Assembly (NCBI GenBank): GCA_900553315.1
Contig: USCW01000010.1
Span: 1 to 22,983, forward strand
Reading direction: 5' to 3'
From: an uncultured Eubacteriales bacterium
GTDB taxonomy: Bacteria; Bacillota; Clostridia; Christensenellales; Aristaeellaceae
Length of the DNA stretch: 22,983 nt
A program made the position numbers and the translations under genes. The notes under the pieces were generated by a model. The model was not told the origin of the DNA. It did no database searches and was given only the letters and a program-made list of their open reading frames with translations. This document shows positions 14,693-21,831 of the stretch, one piece after another. Every line of letters begins with the position of its first letter. Position 1 is the first letter of the stretch.

Positions 14693-15624
14693 GCGGATAC
14701 ATGCACCTCCCCCTCCCGGCGAACCGTAAAGAATCGGCCAATATGGTTCCGCACGCTGACAAAGCCCGTGCGGTGCAGCTGCAATAATGCGTCCATCTCG
14801 TCGGCCACCTCTTCATACGTTCCCTTTGTGTGATGCACCAGCACGTAATCCGCCTCTCGAATCTTACCGCGTGCCTCCCGGCAGAAGGTCTTCACCGGTG
14901 CAGCCAGATCAAACACCCAGATCGGCGCACAAATCGTCACATGCTGGTAATCCTCTAGCCGCACATCCAGCGGCGCAACAGGCATCTCCCAATGGTGCAT
15001 CCCGAACCGTCCGCACCACCAGAAGCCTGCTGTCCCCGCCGTGCGCTCCGTCGCGTGAAGCTCCACGATCTGCGCCCCGGTTACATTCGCCGCCTCATAG
15101 GCCAGCCGCCTCCCGTAGCCCAGCCGGGAAAAATACACCACCAGCCGCGTCGCATCCTTGCCCACGTTGGGATAATCCGCCGGATTCGTCGCAAACTGCT
15201 CCTGATGATAAAATACCCACGCGGCATAGCCCGTCGCCGCCTGTGCCGCACCAAAAAGGAAATAGCTCGTAGACATGAAATTCAGCGGAAACATATAAAA
15301 CTGGATACAAATCCACAGCATCAGCGTCACACCGAAGATACCGCCGCAGATGATGCCCGCCTTTTTTCCTGCCAGTAAGAGCCCCGCCGCCGTCAGGTTC
15401 GTCAGCCCGTTGACGACGATCAGCGTCACTCCGGAAAAGGTAAGATCCTGAAACATCAAGTCTGCAAAGGGGAGCTTCTGAAAAAACGGCAGCATCGCGT
15501 CCATGCCCAGCGCCTTTCCCGAAGGATCCAGCAGCATGTACAATCCGCCCGCCATCGCGCCAAGGCCAATGAACACCGTCCAGAAAATCAGCCAGCGCCT
15601 CGCCGTACCGTATCTTGACTTCAA
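14689..15624 (-). CDS. Four-helix membrane protein fused to a flavodoxin-like domain
   Basis: I take the start as TTG 15624, giving 311 residues. AGGGGGAG lies 6-7 bases before it, and the promoter at 15687-15659 would start transcription near 15652, too close to the ATG at 15648 for a leader. Helices are near residues 11-32, 63-86, 90-112 and 116-138. The cytoplasmic part from ~159 opens TRLVVYFSRLGYGRRLAYEA, a flavodoxin-type first strand and phosphate-loop position where usual members read SRTGNT. It continues with VTICAPIWVFDLAAPVKTF, like the flavodoxin (T/S)PxW/Y segment. The altered loop leaves FMN binding uncertain. It could pass electrons between cytoplasm and membrane, or be a non-flavin sensor. 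The downstream gene is coupled by a 4-base overlap. Confidence 0.8.
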   Translation of the reverse strand: MKSRYGTARRWLIFWTVFIGLGAMAGGLYMLLDPSGKALGMDAMLPFFQKLPFADLMFQDLTFSGVTLIVVNGLTNLTAAGLLLAGKKAGIICGGIFGVTLMLWICIQFYMFPLNFMSTSYFLFGAAQAATGYAAWVFYHQEQFATNPADYPNVGKDATRLVVYFSRLGYGRRLAYEAANVTGAQIVELHATERTAGTAGFWWCGRFGMHHWEMPVAPLDVRLEDYQHVTICAPIWVFDLAAPVKTFCREARGKIREADYVLVHHTKGTYEEVADEMDALLQLHRTGFVSVRNHIGRFFTVRREGEVHVSA

Positions 15625-15658
15625 GAGCTTCTCCCCCTGTTGATTCATGCCGGTCTTT

Positions 15659-15687
15659 ATGATAGGCTTTCGTGAAAGCGTTGTCAA
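15659..15687 (-). promoter_or_regulatory. Promoter of the membrane-flavodoxin unit
   Basis: On the minus strand a perfect TTGACA (15687-15682) and TATCAT (15664-15659) are 17 bases apart. This is one of the best promoters in the window. Its predicted start rules out the upstream ATGs at 15753, 15711 and, in practice, 15648, and supports the TTG start at 15624. Confidence 0.8.
15666..15679. promoter_or_regulatory. Palindromic operator inside the promoter spacer
   Basis: GCTTTC-GT-GAAAGC is a perfect 6+2+6 palindrome lying entirely between the -35 and -10 boxes. A dimeric regulator bound there would block RNA polymerase. Alternatively, a MerR-type activator could use the position, though those usually need a 19-base spacer. 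No regulator gene is adjacent, so its protein is unknown. Confidence 0.6.
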
Positions 15688-15738
15688 GCATGAACAGAAT
15701 GAACGTTTCATGAGGGAAGCGCCCTGTTCGTCACACCG

Positions 15739-15767
15739 AAAAAAGCGAAGCACACAACCGCTTGTGC
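15739..15767 (-). terminator. Weak terminator after the rRNA methyltransferase gene
   Basis: On the minus strand a short stem CACAA/TTGTG with extensions (about 15749-15766) is followed by CTTCGC and then TTTTTT. The stem is short and the T-run is offset by a few bases, so termination may be partial. Confidence 0.4.
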
Positions 15768-15782
15768 CCCGCCTTATGTCTT

Positions 15783-16538
15783 TTACAGTTCCCGCGTCAG
15801 TTCATACATCATGATGCCCGCCGCCACCGCCGCATTCAGCGACTCAGCGCCGCCGCGCATGAGCAGCTTCAGTCTGTGCGTAGCCGTGGCCTGTACCACA
15901 GGAGATACGCCGTTGCCCTCGTTGCCGATGACCAGCACAAACTGCGCTGCGACCCCTTCCCGCTGATAAAAAGGCGTGCCGTCCAACTGCGAGGAGATTA
16001 CGCTATAGCCCTGCTCCCGCAGATGCGTCAGCAGACCGGGCAAATCCGGCGTAACCGTCACGCCCATGCGAAAAATGCTGCCCATGGTGGCTCGCAGCAC
16101 CTTCGGGCTGAAAATGTCCGCGCATTGCTCGCTCAGCAGCAGCCCGTCAAAGCCCGCCGCGTCCGCCGTGCGCAGAATAGTTCCCACGTTGCCGGGGTCC
16201 TGCACGCCGTCCAGCGCCACCAAGCGCGGCCCCTGACGTGTCTCTGTGTGCATTCGCACGACCGCCGCAATGCCTTGGGGCGTTTTCGTGTCGCATACCG
16301 CCGCCAGCACATGCTCCGGCAGCAGCACTGTTTCATACTGATTCAGCAGCGGCGCGAAGATCTCCGTCTGTGCCGCATCACACAGCACCGTTTCCACGTC
16401 AAAGCGTGAAGCCAGCGCCTCCGCCACCATTTTCCGACCCTCTACCAGAAAGAGGCCCGTTTCCTTGCGCGCCTTGTGATCCTTGAGACTGCGCCACAGG
16501 GCCACCCGAGGGTTTTTAAGACTGGTGAGCGTCTCCAA
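15783..16538 (-). CDS. TrmH/SpoU-family 2'-O-ribose rRNA methyltransferase
   Basis: This 251-residue SAM-dependent RNA methyltransferase has an N-terminal substrate-binding domain (~5-95, with LFLVEGRKMVAEAL) and a knotted SPOUT catalytic domain. Motif 1 is DPGNVGTILRTADA (114-127), motif 2 is VIGNEGNGVS (203-212) and motif 3 is ESLNAAVAAGIMMYEL (232-247). The N-terminal domain resembles L30e-like domains of 23S rRNA G2251-type enzymes and YsgA-type relatives, so the RNA target is not certain. The start codon is TTG 16538 with AAGGAGG about 9 bases upstream. It overlaps the preceding transporter gene by 23 bases. It is last in the YitT/transporter operon, although the functions look unrelated. 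Confidence 0.93.
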   Translation of the reverse strand: METLTSLKNPRVALWRSLKDHKARKETGLFLVEGRKMVAEALASRFDVETVLCDAAQTEIFAPLLNQYETVLLPEHVLAAVCDTKTPQGIAAVVRMHTETRQGPRLVALDGVQDPGNVGTILRTADAAGFDGLLLSEQCADIFSPKVLRATMGSIFRMGVTVTPDLPGLLTHLREQGYSVISSQLDGTPFYQREGVAAQFVLVIGNEGNGVSPVVQATATHRLKLLMRGGAESLNAAVAAGIMMYELTREL

Positions 16539-17424
16539 GCAGCTTCGCCTCCTTCGATTCCGCCCGCGTGTTCAGCGCCATGCCCACGGCCACGATCAGG
16601 CCGCCAATCAGCGTGCCCATGGAGAACGTACCCAGCAGCAGCGCGTCCAGCAGCATACTGGCAAAAATCTGACCCACGAACAGAATAACCGTGAATTGCA
16701 GCGTGGACAGCTTCGGCGTGACCATGTTGCACAGGAAAATCGCCAGCGCACCCATGGCGCCACCCAGATAGATCGTGATGCTCTGCCCCGGTGCCGGGAA
16801 CGCCGTCTCCAAGTGCAGCCCCATACAGGCAAAAATCAGGAAGCTTCCCGCGAGGCCCGTCACATAATTCATGACCGTAGAAAAGCCCAAGCCGGATTTC
16901 TCCGCCAGCCGCGCATTGCTGATGCGTGCAAACACCATGGAGAAGCCGCTAAGGAAGGAGGTCAGCACCGCCAGCAGAGTGGACGTATTCCCCTCTCCCA
17001 CGCTGCTCCCAGCCCACAGCAGCATCACCAGATCGCCCGCCGCAATGACCAATAGACTCACCAGCCGTGCAGCGCTCAGCTTTACCTGCCGTGCGCCGAA
17101 GAGTCCGAATTGGTCAATCAGCGTGGAGCAGGTCAACTGACCCAGCAGCATGATGACCAGATTCGCCGTCACGCCAATGCCGCCGATGGCCAAATTGCAG
17201 CATGTCACCGTGACAATGCCGATCAGACCGCCGCCATACAGATACCAAGGCGCGTGCCCCTTGGGCCGTCCCCATGTAAAAGCCAGCGGCAACAGCACCA
17301 GCAGACCCACCGCATGGATCATCACCGTCGAGCCCCAGTTGCCGTACACCGCCGAAAGCTGCGCGTTGAACAGGTTCATCACCGACAGCAGTGCACCGTA
17401 AATACCGCCCAGTACCGCGTACAT
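16516..17424 (-). CDS. DMT-superfamily transporter, YdcZ (DUF606) type
   Basis: This 302-residue integral membrane protein has about ten hydrophobic segments in two similar halves. The first half opens with GGIYGALLSVMNLFNAQLSA and later has LGQLTCSTLIDQFGLFG; the second half has LFVGQIFASMLLDALLLGTF. The repeated GQ…S…(I/L)DxFG pattern is what I recognise from YdcZ/DUF606 proteins, whose halves arose by duplication. The C-terminal ~15 residues are charged and cytoplasmic. The substrate is not known for the family. The gene starts 19 bases after the YitT-type gene and overlaps the methyltransferase gene, so it sits mid-operon. GGGGAG lies about 9 bases before ATG 17424. Confidence 0.85.
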   Translation of the reverse strand: MYAVLGGIYGALLSVMNLFNAQLSAVYGNWGSTVMIHAVGLLVLLPLAFTWGRPKGHAPWYLYGGGLIGIVTVTCCNLAIGGIGVTANLVIMLLGQLTCSTLIDQFGLFGARQVKLSAARLVSLLVIAAGDLVMLLWAGSSVGEGNTSTLLAVLTSFLSGFSMVFARISNARLAEKSGLGFSTVMNYVTGLAGSFLIFACMGLHLETAFPAPGQSITIYLGGAMGALAIFLCNMVTPKLSTLQFTVILFVGQIFASMLLDALLLGTFSMGTLIGGLIVAVGMALNTRAESKEAKLLGDAHQS

Positions 17425-17443
17425 GCGTTCATCTCCCCGTCGC

Positions 17444-18310
17444 TCAGTTTGTGCCGCGGAAGCCCTTTCCGATGATCTCGCCCGTGTTCGTAATCAGCAG
17501 GAAGCAACCGGGATCCACATGCTTGATGTATTTGCGCAGCAGAATTGCCTCGCGGCGGTTCACCACCGTCAGCAGCACCTCGCGGCCCTGATGGGTGAAT
17601 GCGCCCTCGCCGTGAAGCTGTGTCGCACCGCGATGCAGGTTGTTGACAATGAAATCCGTAATCACTTCCGGGTGCGTCGTGATGATGTGAAAGCACTTAT
17701 GGGTATTGATGTTTTCCAGCACCATATCCACCAGCAGCGACTTCATCAGCAGACCAAGGATGGAGAACAGCCCCGTTTCCATGCCGAAGGCCACGCAAGC
17801 CATGACGGTAATAACGCAGTCCGAGTACAGCAGCGCTCGACCGATGTTCAGGCTGGTGTACTTCTTCAGCACCATGGCCACAATATCCGTGCCGCCGCTG
17901 GATGCGTCCAGATTAAACAGGATCGCTGACCCCACCGCAGGCAGCGACACCGCGAAGATCAGCTCCATCAGCGGCTGACTGGTCATGGGTTGGCTGAGCG
18001 GCACGATTTTTTCCAGCAGCTGGGTCAATCCGCTGAACAGCAGACTGGCATAGGTCGTGCGTACCCCGAAGCTTCGCCCAAAGACAGCAAAGCCCACCAA
18101 CAGCAGCAGCACATTGATGACCGTCACAAAGGTGCCCGGCGTGAACTTCGGGAAGTAATGCGCCAACACCACGGAGATACCGCTGACGCCGCCCGTGGAG
18201 AAATGATTTGGAAACTTGAAGAAATACACGCCGATTGTCAAAAACACGATGCCCAATGTAATCAACAGCCACTCTTTCATTGTCTGCTGTCGCGTCTTGG
18301 CCTGTTCCAT
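17444..18310 (-). CDS. YitT-family membrane protein with C-terminal DUF2179 domain
   Basis: The protein has 288 residues. Five or so helices fill residues ~12-195, including VYFFKFPNHFSTGGVSGISV and the conserved LDASSGGTDIVAMVL near residue 135. The cytoplasmic end ~205-285 is a DUF2179 domain with the usual ELHGEGAFTHQGREVLLTV-like stretch (here TQLHGEGAFTHQGREVLLTV) and IKHVDPGCFLLI. The arrangement matches YitT proteins of Firmicutes, thought to be transporters or membrane sensors, with no established substrate. Start ATG 18310 has AAAGGA about 10 bases upstream. It is the first gene of the apparent three-gene operon and is preceded by a clear promoter. Confidence 0.93.
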   Translation of the reverse strand: MEQAKTRQQTMKEWLLITLGIVFLTIGVYFFKFPNHFSTGGVSGISVVLAHYFPKFTPGTFVTVINVLLLLVGFAVFGRSFGVRTTYASLLFSGLTQLLEKIVPLSQPMTSQPLMELIFAVSLPAVGSAILFNLDASSGGTDIVAMVLKKYTSLNIGRALLYSDCVITVMACVAFGMETGLFSILGLLMKSLLVDMVLENINTHKCFHIITTHPEVITDFIVNNLHRGATQLHGEGAFTHQGREVLLTVVNRREAILLRKYIKHVDPGCFLLITNTGEIIGKGFRGTN

Positions 18311-18357
18311 GCCTGTGCATCCTTTCCTGTCAAAAACACAAAAAATTCAACCGCAAC

Positions 18358-18386
18358 ATTATAGCAGACATCCAGCGAATAGACAA
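18358..18386 (-). promoter_or_regulatory. Promoter of the YitT-led operon
   Basis: On the minus strand TTGTCT (18386-18381) and TGC-TATAAT (18366-18358) are separated by 17 bases; the TG makes an extended -10. The leader before the ATG is about 40 bases. Confidence 0.75.
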
Positions 18387-18433
18387 GGTGCAAAACAGCA
18401 TCAAAATGCAGGAGAAGCATCATTTTTCGGACA

Positions 18434-18475
18434 TAGAAAACCCCTGGCGCTCACTTATGCAAGCGTCAGGGGTTT
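18434..18475 (-). terminator. Terminator of the groES-groEL operon
   Basis: Arms 18438-18451 and 18462-18475 pair over 14 bases with one mismatch on the minus-strand RNA. The second minus-strand arm runs into TTTTCT (18440-18435). It starts about 30 bases after the groEL stop codon. Confidence 0.75.
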
Positions 18476-18504
18476 GATTTCTACTTGCTGGGATGGGCTT
18501 TGGC

Positions 18505-20139
18505 TTAATACATGCCGCCCATGCCGCCGGCCGCACCGCCAGCAGGAGCCGCAGGTTCGGGAGCGGGGATGTCCGCCACCAGAGACTCAGTCGTCAGCAC
18601 CATAGCCGCCACGCTGGCCGCATTCTGCAGAGCAGAACGAGTCACCTTGGTGGGATCGATGATGCCGCGCTCGATCATGTCCACATACTCGCCCTTCAGC
18701 GCGTCGTAGCCATAGCCGGGCTTCTTGGCATTCTTGATGTTCTCCACGATCACGCTGCCATCAATGCCAGCGTTCGCGGAGATCTGACGGATGGGCTCCT
18801 CCAGCGCACGCAGCACGATCTGCACGCCGGTCTTCGCGTCACCCGCATACTCGCTCAACAGCGCCTGCACCTTGGGCAGCACGTTCAGCAGAGCGATACC
18901 GCCGCCGGGGACAATGCCCTCTTCCACAGCCGCACGAGTGGCCGCCAGAGCGTCCTCAATGCGCAGCTTGCGCTCCTTCATCTCAACCTCGGTGGCCGCG
19001 CCGACCTGAATCACCGCAACGCCGCCAGCCAGCTTGGCCAGACGCTCCTGCAGCTTCTCACGGTCGTAATCGGAAGTGGTCTCAGCGATCTGCGCCTTGA
19101 TGGAGGCAACACGCGCATCAATGTCTTCCTTACTGCCAGCGCCGCCCACAATGGTGGTGTTCTCCTTGTCCACCTTCACCTGAGAAGCCTTGCCCAGCAT
19201 ATCAAGGGTCGCGGTCTTCAGTTCCAAACCCAGCTCGTCGGTGATCACCTGGCCGCCAGTCAGGATAGCAATGTCGCGCAGCATTTCCTTGCGGCGATCG
19301 CCAAAGCCGGGAGCCTTGACGGCCACGCAAGTGAAGGTACCGCGCAGCTTATTCAGCACCAAGGTGCTCAGAGCCTCGCCCTCAACATCCTCAGCGATGA
19401 TCAGCAGCTTCTTACCGGCCTGCACAACCTGCTCCAGCAGGGGCAGCAGTTCCTGAATGTTGCTGATCTTCTTGTCAGTAATCAGAATCAGGGGGTTGTC
19501 CAGCACAGCCTCCATCTTATCGGTGTCGGTCACCATGTAAGCGGAAGCATAGCCGCGATCAAACTGCATACCCTCGGTGGTGGTCATGCCGGTGGTCATG
19601 GTCTTGCTTTCTTCCACGGTAATCACGCCGTCATTGCCAACGGTCTCCATAGCATCAGAGATCAGCTTGCCGATAGTCTCGTCCGCCGCAGAGATGGAAG
19701 CCACCTGCGCGATGGACTGCTTGCCGGTCACGGGCTGGCTCTGCTCACGCAGACCCGCCACAGCCGCCTCGGTAGCGGCCTCGATGCCCTTCTTCAGCAC
19801 CATGGGGTTCGCACCGGCAGCCAGATTGCGCAGACCCTCGCGGATGATGGCCTGAGCCAACAAGGTCGCGGTGGTGGTGCCGTCGCCAGCCACATCGTTA
19901 GTCTTGGTGGAGACTTCCTTCACCAACTGAGCACCCATGTTCTCAAAGGGATCTTCCAGCTCGATCTCCTTGGCGATGGTCACACCGTCGTTGGTGATGA
20001 GGGGCGCGCCGTACTTCTTGTCCAGCACGACGTTGCGACCCTTCGGACCCAGCGTGATCTTCACGGTATCCGCCAGCGCGTTAACGCCCTTTTCCAAGCT
20101 GCGGCGAGCCTGCTCGCCATATTGAATCTGCTTCGCCAT
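18505..20139 (-). CDS. groEL: Chaperonin GroEL, 60-kDa subunit
   Basis: The 544-residue subunit forms the double-ring ATP-driven folding chamber with GroES. It opens MAKQIQYGEQARRSLEKGVN. The ATP-binding stretches TLGPKGRNVVLDKKYGAP (residues ~31-48) and GDGTTTATLLAQ (~85-97) are intact. The signature AAVEEGIVPGGG is near 405, and the C-terminal tail ends GGAAGGMGGMY, the usual flexible Gly-Gly-Met end. Length is normal (about 540-548). GroES lies 50 bases upstream on the same strand, and both are under the CIRCE operator. AAAGGAG lies about 10 bases before ATG 20139. Only one copy is present, and there is no sign of degradation. Confidence 0.99.
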   Translation of the reverse strand: MAKQIQYGEQARRSLEKGVNALADTVKITLGPKGRNVVLDKKYGAPLITNDGVTIAKEIELEDPFENMGAQLVKEVSTKTNDVAGDGTTTATLLAQAIIREGLRNLAAGANPMVLKKGIEAATEAAVAGLREQSQPVTGKQSIAQVASISAADETIGKLISDAMETVGNDGVITVEESKTMTTGMTTTEGMQFDRGYASAYMVTDTDKMEAVLDNPLILITDKKISNIQELLPLLEQVVQAGKKLLIIAEDVEGEALSTLVLNKLRGTFTCVAVKAPGFGDRRKEMLRDIAILTGGQVITDELGLELKTATLDMLGKASQVKVDKENTTIVGGAGSKEDIDARVASIKAQIAETTSDYDREKLQERLAKLAGGVAVIQVGAATEVEMKERKLRIEDALAATRAAVEEGIVPGGGIALLNVLPKVQALLSEYAGDAKTGVQIVLRALEEPIRQISANAGIDGSVIVENIKNAKKPGYGYDALKGEYVDMIERGIIDPTKVTRSALQNAASVAAMVLTTESLVADIPAPEPAAPAGGAAGGMGGMY

Positions 20140-20189
20140 AATTTATGCACTCCTTTACACAATCATGAAAATCGGGTGAGTGGACAGCC

Positions 20190-20474
20190 TTACTCCACCA
20201 CAGCCAGAATGTCGCTCTGACGCACGATGATAAGTTCCTCGCCGTCGATCTTGACTTCCGTACCCGCATACTTCGAATAAATGACCTTCTGACCAACCTT
20301 CACCTGCATGGTGACTTCCTTGCCATCCACCATGCCGCCGGGGCCTACCGCCAGAACCTCAGCCATCTGGGGCTTTTCCTTGGCAGCGCTGGTGAGGATC
20401 AGACCAGACTTGGTAGTTTCCTCAGCTTCAACATTCTTGATGACGACACGATCGCTCAAAGGCTTCACGGTCAT
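20190..20474 (-). CDS. groES: Co-chaperonin GroES, 10-kDa subunit
   Basis: With the start at ATG 20474 the lid protein has 94 residues, the normal length. AAAGGAGGAA lies just upstream, while an earlier ATG at 20528 lies inside the CIRCE operator and is rejected. The sequence reads MTVKPLSDRVVIKNVEAEET, then TKSGLILTSAAKEKPQMAEV with the GroES mobile loop, then GQKVIYSKYAGTEVKIDGEE. The last residues are SDILAVVE. It forms a seven-fold cap over GroEL. It is the first gene of the heat-shock operon, which ends with groEL and the terminator at 18434. Confidence 0.98.
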   Translation of the reverse strand: MTVKPLSDRVVIKNVEAEETTKSGLILTSAAKEKPQMAEVLAVGPGGMVDGKEVTMQVKVGQKVIYSKYAGTEVKIDGEELIIVRQSDILAVVE

Positions 20475-20517
20475 TGTGAATTCCTCCTTTAATAACGCTT
20501 GAACTCTCAGCGTCTTG

Positions 20518-20544
20518 TTAGCACTCATTTCGCTTGAGTGCTAA
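20518..20544. promoter_or_regulatory. CIRCE operator, HrcA binding site
   Basis: TTAGCACTC-N9-GAGTGCTAA is a perfect match to the CIRCE consensus, 44 bases before the groES ATG. HrcA represses the operon from this site until heat stress. hrcA is not in this window. A TTTACA on the minus strand near 20566-20561 may be the -35, which would place the operator at or just after the -10. Confidence 0.97.
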
Positions 20545-20656
20545 TTTCGAACGGTGTTAGTGTAAATCATTTGGAAAATCCATGCAAGCCGCGAAAAGGC
20601 TGATTCTGTTCGAATTTCACTAGAATTTCGGTTTATATGCAAATAACATTTATTTT

Positions 20657-20689
20657 CTAAAAATTTCAAATGATTTTTCAAATTTTTAG
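20657..20689. repeat. AT-only inverted repeat in the groES-mutY gap
   Basis: Arms 20657-20666 and 20680-20689 are perfect complements over 10 bases (CTAAAAATTT and AAATTTTTAG) around a 13-base centre. The surrounding gap 20545-20750 is notably AT-rich compared with the genes and has no ORF. The function is unknown; it may be a regulatory or intergenic boundary sequence. Confidence 0.5.
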
Positions 20690-20729
20690 TGCGTTTCATT
20701 TTCCAGTTTCGTTTCTCCTCTTTTCATGA

Positions 20730-20758
20730 TAAAATAAAAGCGTTTTGAATAAAGGAGG
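20730..20758 (+). promoter_or_regulatory. Likely -10 box and ribosome site of mutY
   Basis: TAAAAT (20730-20735) is a plausible -10, with no good -35. AAAGGAGG (20751-20758) lies 8 bases before ATG 20767 and fixes the start. Confidence 0.5.
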
Positions 20759-20766
20759 ATGCTGCC

Positions 20767-21831
20767 ATGGAGGAAGTGAGCAGTCTGCTCCTGCCTTGGT
20801 ACGATCGCTGCAAGCGCCGTCTGCCTTGGCGGGATCAGCCCGATCCTTATGCCACTTGGGTTTCGGAAACGATGCTTCAGCAGACGCGGGTGGAAACGGT
20901 ACTTTCCTATTATCCACGCTTCATGACGCGTTTTCCCACGGTACAGGCCTTGGCCGAAGCGCCCCTTGAAGATGTGCTGAAGCTCTGGGAGGGACTTGGC
21001 TATTACCGCCGGGCTCAGAATCTGCACCGGGGCGCACAGCAGGTCGTGCGTGACTTTGGCGGTCAGCTTCCCCGAACCCCGGAGGCGCTGCGCACCATTA
21101 CGGGCATCGGCCCCTATACGGCTGGTGCGATTGCCAGTATTGCTTTCGGCGTTTCCTGCCCTGCGGTGGACGGCAATGTCATTCGCGTAGTCAGCCGCGT
21201 GGCGGGTGTGCGTGAGGACGTAGGCATCCCCTCTGTGCAGCGCCGCATCGCAGAGAATGCCGCTGCTTGGGTACCGCAGGAGCGTCCCGGCGACTTCAAT
21301 CAGGCGCTGATGGACTTAGGAGCCAGCCTCTGCTGTCCGGGCACACCGGATTGCATAAAGTGCCCCCTTGCATCCCGCTGCTCCGCCTTGGCGGAGGACG
21401 ATGCCGAGCTTCTGCCCATCAAGTCACACGCTGCAGCTCCCCGCGTCATTGCCTATGACGTGGCGTTGCTTATGCAGGATAACCGCGTGCTGCTCCGTCA
21501 GCGCACCGAGACGCTGTTGCAGGGGCTATGGGTCTTCCCGCTGGTCGAGGGTTCAAAAACACCCGCACAGCTCACGAAAGCGCTGCACCGTGCCCTCGGG
21601 CTTACCTGCACCTATGAAAAGCCGCTTGAAAAGGCACGGCACATTTTCACTCATCAGGTGTGGGAGATGCAGCTGCATCTGCTGGCCTGCACCGGTGAAG
21701 CCCCTGCGGGCTGCCGCTTTGTCACCGCCGAAGAGATATCTGCCCTGCCCCTGCCGACGGCCATGCGCCGCGCCAAGGCACAGGCGCTAACGCTTCTGAA
21801 CAGCAAAGGAGAACAACATGCGACTGAATGA
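20767..21831 (+). CDS. mutY: A/G-specific adenine glycosylase MutY
   Basis: This 354-residue repair enzyme removes adenine paired with 8-oxoguanine. The HhH-GPD domain contains the catalytic Glu34 in WVSETMLQQTRV, the helix-hairpin-helix ITGIGPYTAGAI (111-122) and the catalytic Asp135 in CPAVDGNVIRV. The iron-sulfur loop is complete, with C189, C196, C199 and C205 in the C-x6-C-x2-C-x5-C pattern. The C-terminal NUDIX-like domain (~225-345) recognises 8-oxoguanine and includes LLQGLWVFPLVEG. Length is normal. The gene end overlaps the next gene by 14 bases, so the two are translated from one transcript. Confidence 0.97.
   Translation: MEEVSSLLLPWYDRCKRRLPWRDQPDPYATWVSETMLQQTRVETVLSYYPRFMTRFPTVQALAEAPLEDVLKLWEGLGYYRRAQNLHRGAQQVVRDFGGQLPRTPEALRTITGIGPYTAGAIASIAFGVSCPAVDGNVIRVVSRVAGVREDVGIPSVQRRIAENAAAWVPQERPGDFNQALMDLGASLCCPGTPDCIKCPLASRCSALAEDDAELLPIKSHAAAPRVIAYDVALLMQDNRVLLRQRTETLLQGLWVFPLVEGSKTPAQLTKALHRALGLTCTYEKPLEKARHIFTHQVWEMQLHLLACTGEAPAGCRFVTAEEISALPLPTAMRRAKAQALTLLNSKGEQHATE

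Noticed and set aside
18493..20220. 575-codon plus-strand open frame across groEL
   Set aside because: It is a shadow of groEL codon usage; such His/Gln/Leu-rich antisense frames are common opposite GroEL, and nothing supports translation.
20475..20528. N-terminal extension of GroES by 18 residues
   Set aside because: The upstream ATG lies within the CIRCE operator, lacks a ribosome site, and would give an abnormal length.
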